Shown: piece after piece, positions 61,391-64,000 of the stretch
Layout: every line of letters starts with the position of its first letter
Position numbering within the stretch: the stretch's first letter is position 1
Origin: CAZAMB01 sp964486335
GTDB lineage: Bacteria > Planctomycetota > Phycisphaerae > UBA1845
DNA: 64,000 nt
Reading direction: 5' to 3'
NCBI GenBank assembly: GCA_964486335.1
Contig: CAZAMB010000005.1
Coordinates: 124,001-188,000, forward strand
Program-made: the position numbers and the translations under genes
The notes under the pieces: generated by a model
Told to the model about the DNA's origin: nothing
The model's input: only the letters and a program-made list of their open reading frames with translations
Database searches by the model: none

Positions 61391-62664
61391 GTTTCTCGAT
61401 CATCAAGCTCCCCATGGTCTTCGCCCGCTGGCTGTCGGCCACGATTGCCAGAAACCTCCAGAACATCGCCACTGCCCTCATCCAGATCTGGGTCAACAAG
61501 GGACGATCGATACTCACCACGCTCGGCATCATCATCGCCGTCACCTCTACAATCTCCGTCGTGGCCTTTGTCCAGGGGTTCGGCGACCACATGACCAAAA
61601 TGGTCCGCGGCTACGGCACGCAATACATGATCGTGCGCCCGCTCGACTGGTGGGAATGGCGAGAGTCAGGGCAAGGCCGGGTCACGCTCGACGTAAACGA
61701 CATCGAAGCCGTACGCACGGAATGTCCCAACGTCCAACGCATTTCACCGTTCGTCTACTCCCAACGAGCGGAAATCGCCTACGGCCTGGAGCGTGTTCGC
61801 GACGTTCCCGTTCGCGGCGTCTCCGAGCATTACCAGGTCATCCGAAATTATTTCGCCGATGGCGGACGCTTTTTCGGCCCCATCGACGTGGAGACCGCCG
61901 CCAATGTCATCGTCTTGGGCCGCAGCGTGCTCAAACAACTGCAATGCGACGAATCCATCATCGGACAAAATGTCTATCTCGACGGCCGTCGCTTCATGGT
62001 CACCGGAATCCTCGAGGCCAAGGGCAGCATGTTCGGCGACGACCAGGACCTCACCGTCATGATCCCCTACACCGCCGCCATCAACCTCTATCCGCAGCTT
62101 CGCCAAGCCATTCCGTTTCTCGTCGAGGCACGGAGCGAAGAAGTGATTCCCGACGCACATGCCGAGGTGACGCGCGTCCTGAGGCAGCGACACGGGCTGC
62201 AACCCGGCGATCCCGACGACTTTCGCGTCGATCGGCAGGATCAGGCCGTCAAGGAGTTTGAGAAAATCCGCAACATCGCTTCCGGAGTGCTCGCCGGCAT
62301 CGTCAGCATCTCTCTGCTTGTCGGCGGCATCGGAATCATGAATGTCATGCTCGTTTCGGTGTCGGAGCGCACACGTGAAATCGGCCTGCGCAAGAGCATC
62401 GGCGGCCGGCGCAGGGACATCATGCTCCAGTTTCTGACCGAGGCCGTCGTGCTTTGCACGCTCGGAGGAATCGTCGGCGTGATTCTCGGGTATTCCGTCA
62501 CCTTCATCGCGTCGCTTCATCCGAGTATGGTGGCGATCCATGTGCCGCTCTGGTCGGTCGCCCTGGCCTTGGGGTTTTCCGCCGCGGCAGGCGTCCTTTT
62601 TGGAATTATTCCGGCCTTCAAGGCGGCGATCCTTCACCCGATCGAAGCCCTGCGGCATGAATAG
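61387..62664 (+). CDS. MacB-type ABC transporter permease 1
   Basis: The 425-aa protein has the MacB/FtsX plan: an N-terminal helix (ILTTLGIIIAVTSTISVVAF), a large periplasmic domain and three C-terminal helices with SVSERTREIGLRKSIGG and LIGIIPAF-like ends. It is a separate permease polypeptide, whereas E. coli MacB is fused to its ATPase. The paralogue at 62715 follows after 50 bp. Confidence 0.92.
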   Translation: MSFSIIKLPMVFARWLSATIARNLQNIATALIQIWVNKGRSILTTLGIIIAVTSTISVVAFVQGFGDHMTKMVRGYGTQYMIVRPLDWWEWRESGQGRVTLDVNDIEAVRTECPNVQRISPFVYSQRAEIAYGLERVRDVPVRGVSEHYQVIRNYFADGGRFFGPIDVETAANVIVLGRSVLKQLQCDESIIGQNVYLDGRRFMVTGILEAKGSMFGDDQDLTVMIPYTAAINLYPQLRQAIPFLVEARSEEVIPDAHAEVTRVLRQRHGLQPGDPDDFRVDRQDQAVKEFEKIRNIASGVLAGIVSISLLVGGIGIMNVMLVSVSERTREIGLRKSIGGRRRDIMLQFLTEAVVLCTLGGIVGVILGYSVTFIASLHPSMVAIHVPLWSVALALGFSAAAGVLFGIIPAFKAAILHPIEALRHE

Positions 62665-62714
62665 AAAAAGCAAAGAATGAAGTCCAAAGCGGAAAGAACA
62701 GCAGGTTGGCGGAC

Positions 62715-64000
62715 ATGACACAGACCGCAACAGTCACGGCATCAGGCTTTCATGTTCGCGCTTCAAGTTTCCTGTTTGCGGTGCTTGGCACGCCTTGGCG
62801 CGCCGTTTCGTGGTTCGGCGGGTCGATCGAGCGCCATCTGCGAAACATTTTCACGGCCTTCGTCCAGATTTGGGCCAACAAGGCCCGTTCTCTTCTCACG
62901 ACCCTTGGTATCATCATCGCCGTTACCTCGACAATCACCGTCGTTTCGTTCGTCCAGGGCTTCGGCGACTACGTTACGAACATGCTTCGCGGCTTCGGCA
63001 CCAACATGATCTTCGTCGTTCCCCACGAACCCTCCGGCATGGCGGGTCGAATGCTCGGCCGAGTGATGATGGACATTGAAGACGTCCGCGCCGTCGGCGC
63101 CCAGTGCAACAAGGTGCGGCGCATCACTCCGGTGATCTTTTCCGGCGTCACCATCGAATACGGCCGCCAAAAGGCTGAGGGGATCGAGCTGCAGGGCGCG
63201 ACCGAACAGTTTCAGACGATCCGCAATTTCTTCACCGATGCCGGCCGATTCTACGGCCCCATCGAAGTGGACGGCGCGGGGCACGTGTGCGTCCTGGGTC
63301 GTGAAGTCCTCAAACTCCTTCAAGTCGACGACCGCATCGTCGGGGACTATGTCTACATCAACAATGATCGATTTCTCGTGGTCGGCGTGCTTGAACCGAA
63401 GGGTAACTTTATGGGCGAGCCGCAGGACAAAACGGTGCTCATTCCTTACACGTCGGCCATCAAGATGTTCCCGTTCATGGCCCGCTTCATGCCCTTCGCC
63501 GTGGAAGCCACGAAGGAAGAAGATGTTCAGGAAGCGACTCTTCAGATGACGCGCGTGCTGCGCACGCGGCACAACCTCGCGCCGGGCGCGCCCAACGACT
63601 TCCGCATTTTCACACAGGACGAGTTTCTTCGTGATTTCGAACAGGTCAAAATGGTAGCCACTAGCGCCCTGGGCGGTATTGTGGGCATCTCATTGATTGT
63701 CGGCGGCATCGGCATCATGAACATTATGCTCGTTTCGGTGACGGAGCGGACCCGCGAAATCGGGCTGCGAAAGAGCGTCGGCGGCCGACGACGGGACATT
63801 CTCATGCAGTTTCTGACTGAGGCCGTCGTGCTCGCCACTGTCGGCGGGCTGATCGGTATTACGTTCGGCTATTCCATTTGCGCGGTCGCTTCGATGCATC
63901 CATCGATGGTTGAAATCGCCGTCCCCATTTGGGCCGTGATGCTCGGCCTCGGATTCTCCGCCGGCGTCGGCGTGCTTTTCGGCCTCATCCCCGCTTTCAA
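62715..64000 (+). CDS. MacB-type ABC transporter permease 2 (cut by window edge)
   Basis: A paralogue of the preceding permease, with the same LLTTLGIIIAVTSTITVVSF helix and VTERTREIGLRKSVGG block; 428 codons are visible and only the last few residues are missing. The N-terminal 45 residues differ from permease 1. With one ATPase gene for two permeases, the complex may be a heterodimer (inference). Confidence 0.92.
   Translation, partial: MTQTATVTASGFHVRASSFLFAVLGTPWRAVSWFGGSIERHLRNIFTAFVQIWANKARSLLTTLGIIIAVTSTITVVSFVQGFGDYVTNMLRGFGTNMIFVVPHEPSGMAGRMLGRVMMDIEDVRAVGAQCNKVRRITPVIFSGVTIEYGRQKAEGIELQGATEQFQTIRNFFTDAGRFYGPIEVDGAGHVCVLGREVLKLLQVDDRIVGDYVYINNDRFLVVGVLEPKGNFMGEPQDKTVLIPYTSAIKMFPFMARFMPFAVEATKEEDVQEATLQMTRVLRTRHNLAPGAPNDFRIFTQDEFLRDFEQVKMVATSALGGIVGISLIVGGIGIMNIMLVSVTERTREIGLRKSVGGRRRDILMQFLTEAVVLATVGGLIGITFGYSICAVASMHPSMVEIAVPIWAVMLGLGFSAGVGVLFGLIPAF

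Noticed and set aside
1..64000. CRISPR arrays, insertion sequences, rRNA genes, replication origin
   Set aside because: Looked for regular short repeats with spacers, transposase motifs with terminal repeats, and rRNA-like stretches; none was seen.

Overview
The window looks like chromosomal DNA from a GC-rich bacterium, most likely a planctomycete close to Phycisphaerae. This is inference from gene content: a topoisomerase VI A subunit, secreted proteins ending in IPTL/PEP-CTERM-like sorting tails, FG-GAP and thrombospondin-type-3 lipoproteins, TadG-like pseudopilus proteins, a ClpS variant with an altered pocket and an SPFH/NfeD pair. No rRNA or other taxonomic marker is present.

Left part (1-18.2 kb). 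These are mostly single housekeeping or envelope genes: pabB (cut by the left edge), an SH3b-domain exported protein followed by a tiny unlisted secreted peptide, a double-FHA protein, surE, a DUF3592 protein, a solo topoisomerase VI A gene, a flotillin/NfeD pair, a secreted Kazal-domain protein with a C-terminal sorting signal, an MBL hydrolase, an SDR, an ACR3 arsenite exporter, miaB and clpS.

Island (18.3-31.35 kb). A tRNA-Gly(GCC) and its 3' flank are repeated in decayed form 11.2 kb downstream. The repeat abuts a 5'-truncated HTH gene, a tyrosine recombinase and tRNA-Arg(CCU), whose antisense strand encodes the recombinase C-terminus. Between the repeats lie a DoxX-like protein, a sigma-54 enhancer-binding regulator, an amidohydrolase and a tightly packed six-gene minus-strand operon (29133-22450). 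The operon encodes two unrecognised proteins with the same C-terminal GRWxRxGxxI tail, a gluzincin-like HExxH protein, a Cys-rich unknown, a BioF-like PLP enzyme lacking the usual ring-stacking His, and a peptidoglycan-binding/M15-like peptidase that carries the same GRW motif at its N-terminus. A near-perfect sigma-54 promoter and two matching 16-bp palindromes 41 bp apart lie directly upstream. This self-contained, sigma-54-controlled cassette is the best candidate for an undescribed system.

Right part (31.5-64 kb). It holds rpsU with a hairpin leader and terminator, a FabG-like SDR, secreted or lipidated surface proteins, a LOG-family enzyme, pyrF, rsgA, a HAMP membrane protein, two TadG-like proteins (the second behind a convincing c-di-GMP-I riboswitch), a PilZ-like protein, an FG-GAP protein with an IPTL tail, a PA0069-type radical SAM enzyme, an M20 hydrolase, an acyltransferase-like membrane protein, purF, moaB, an RF-like GGQ protein, an FG-GAP lipoprotein, an NhaC antiporter and a MacAB-type export operon with two permease genes, cut by the right edge.

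The riboswitch, the TadG proteins and the PilZ-like protein together suggest c-di-GMP control of surface structures. The island operon appears to be separately switched through sigma-54. All family names come from motifs read by eye; no database search was run.
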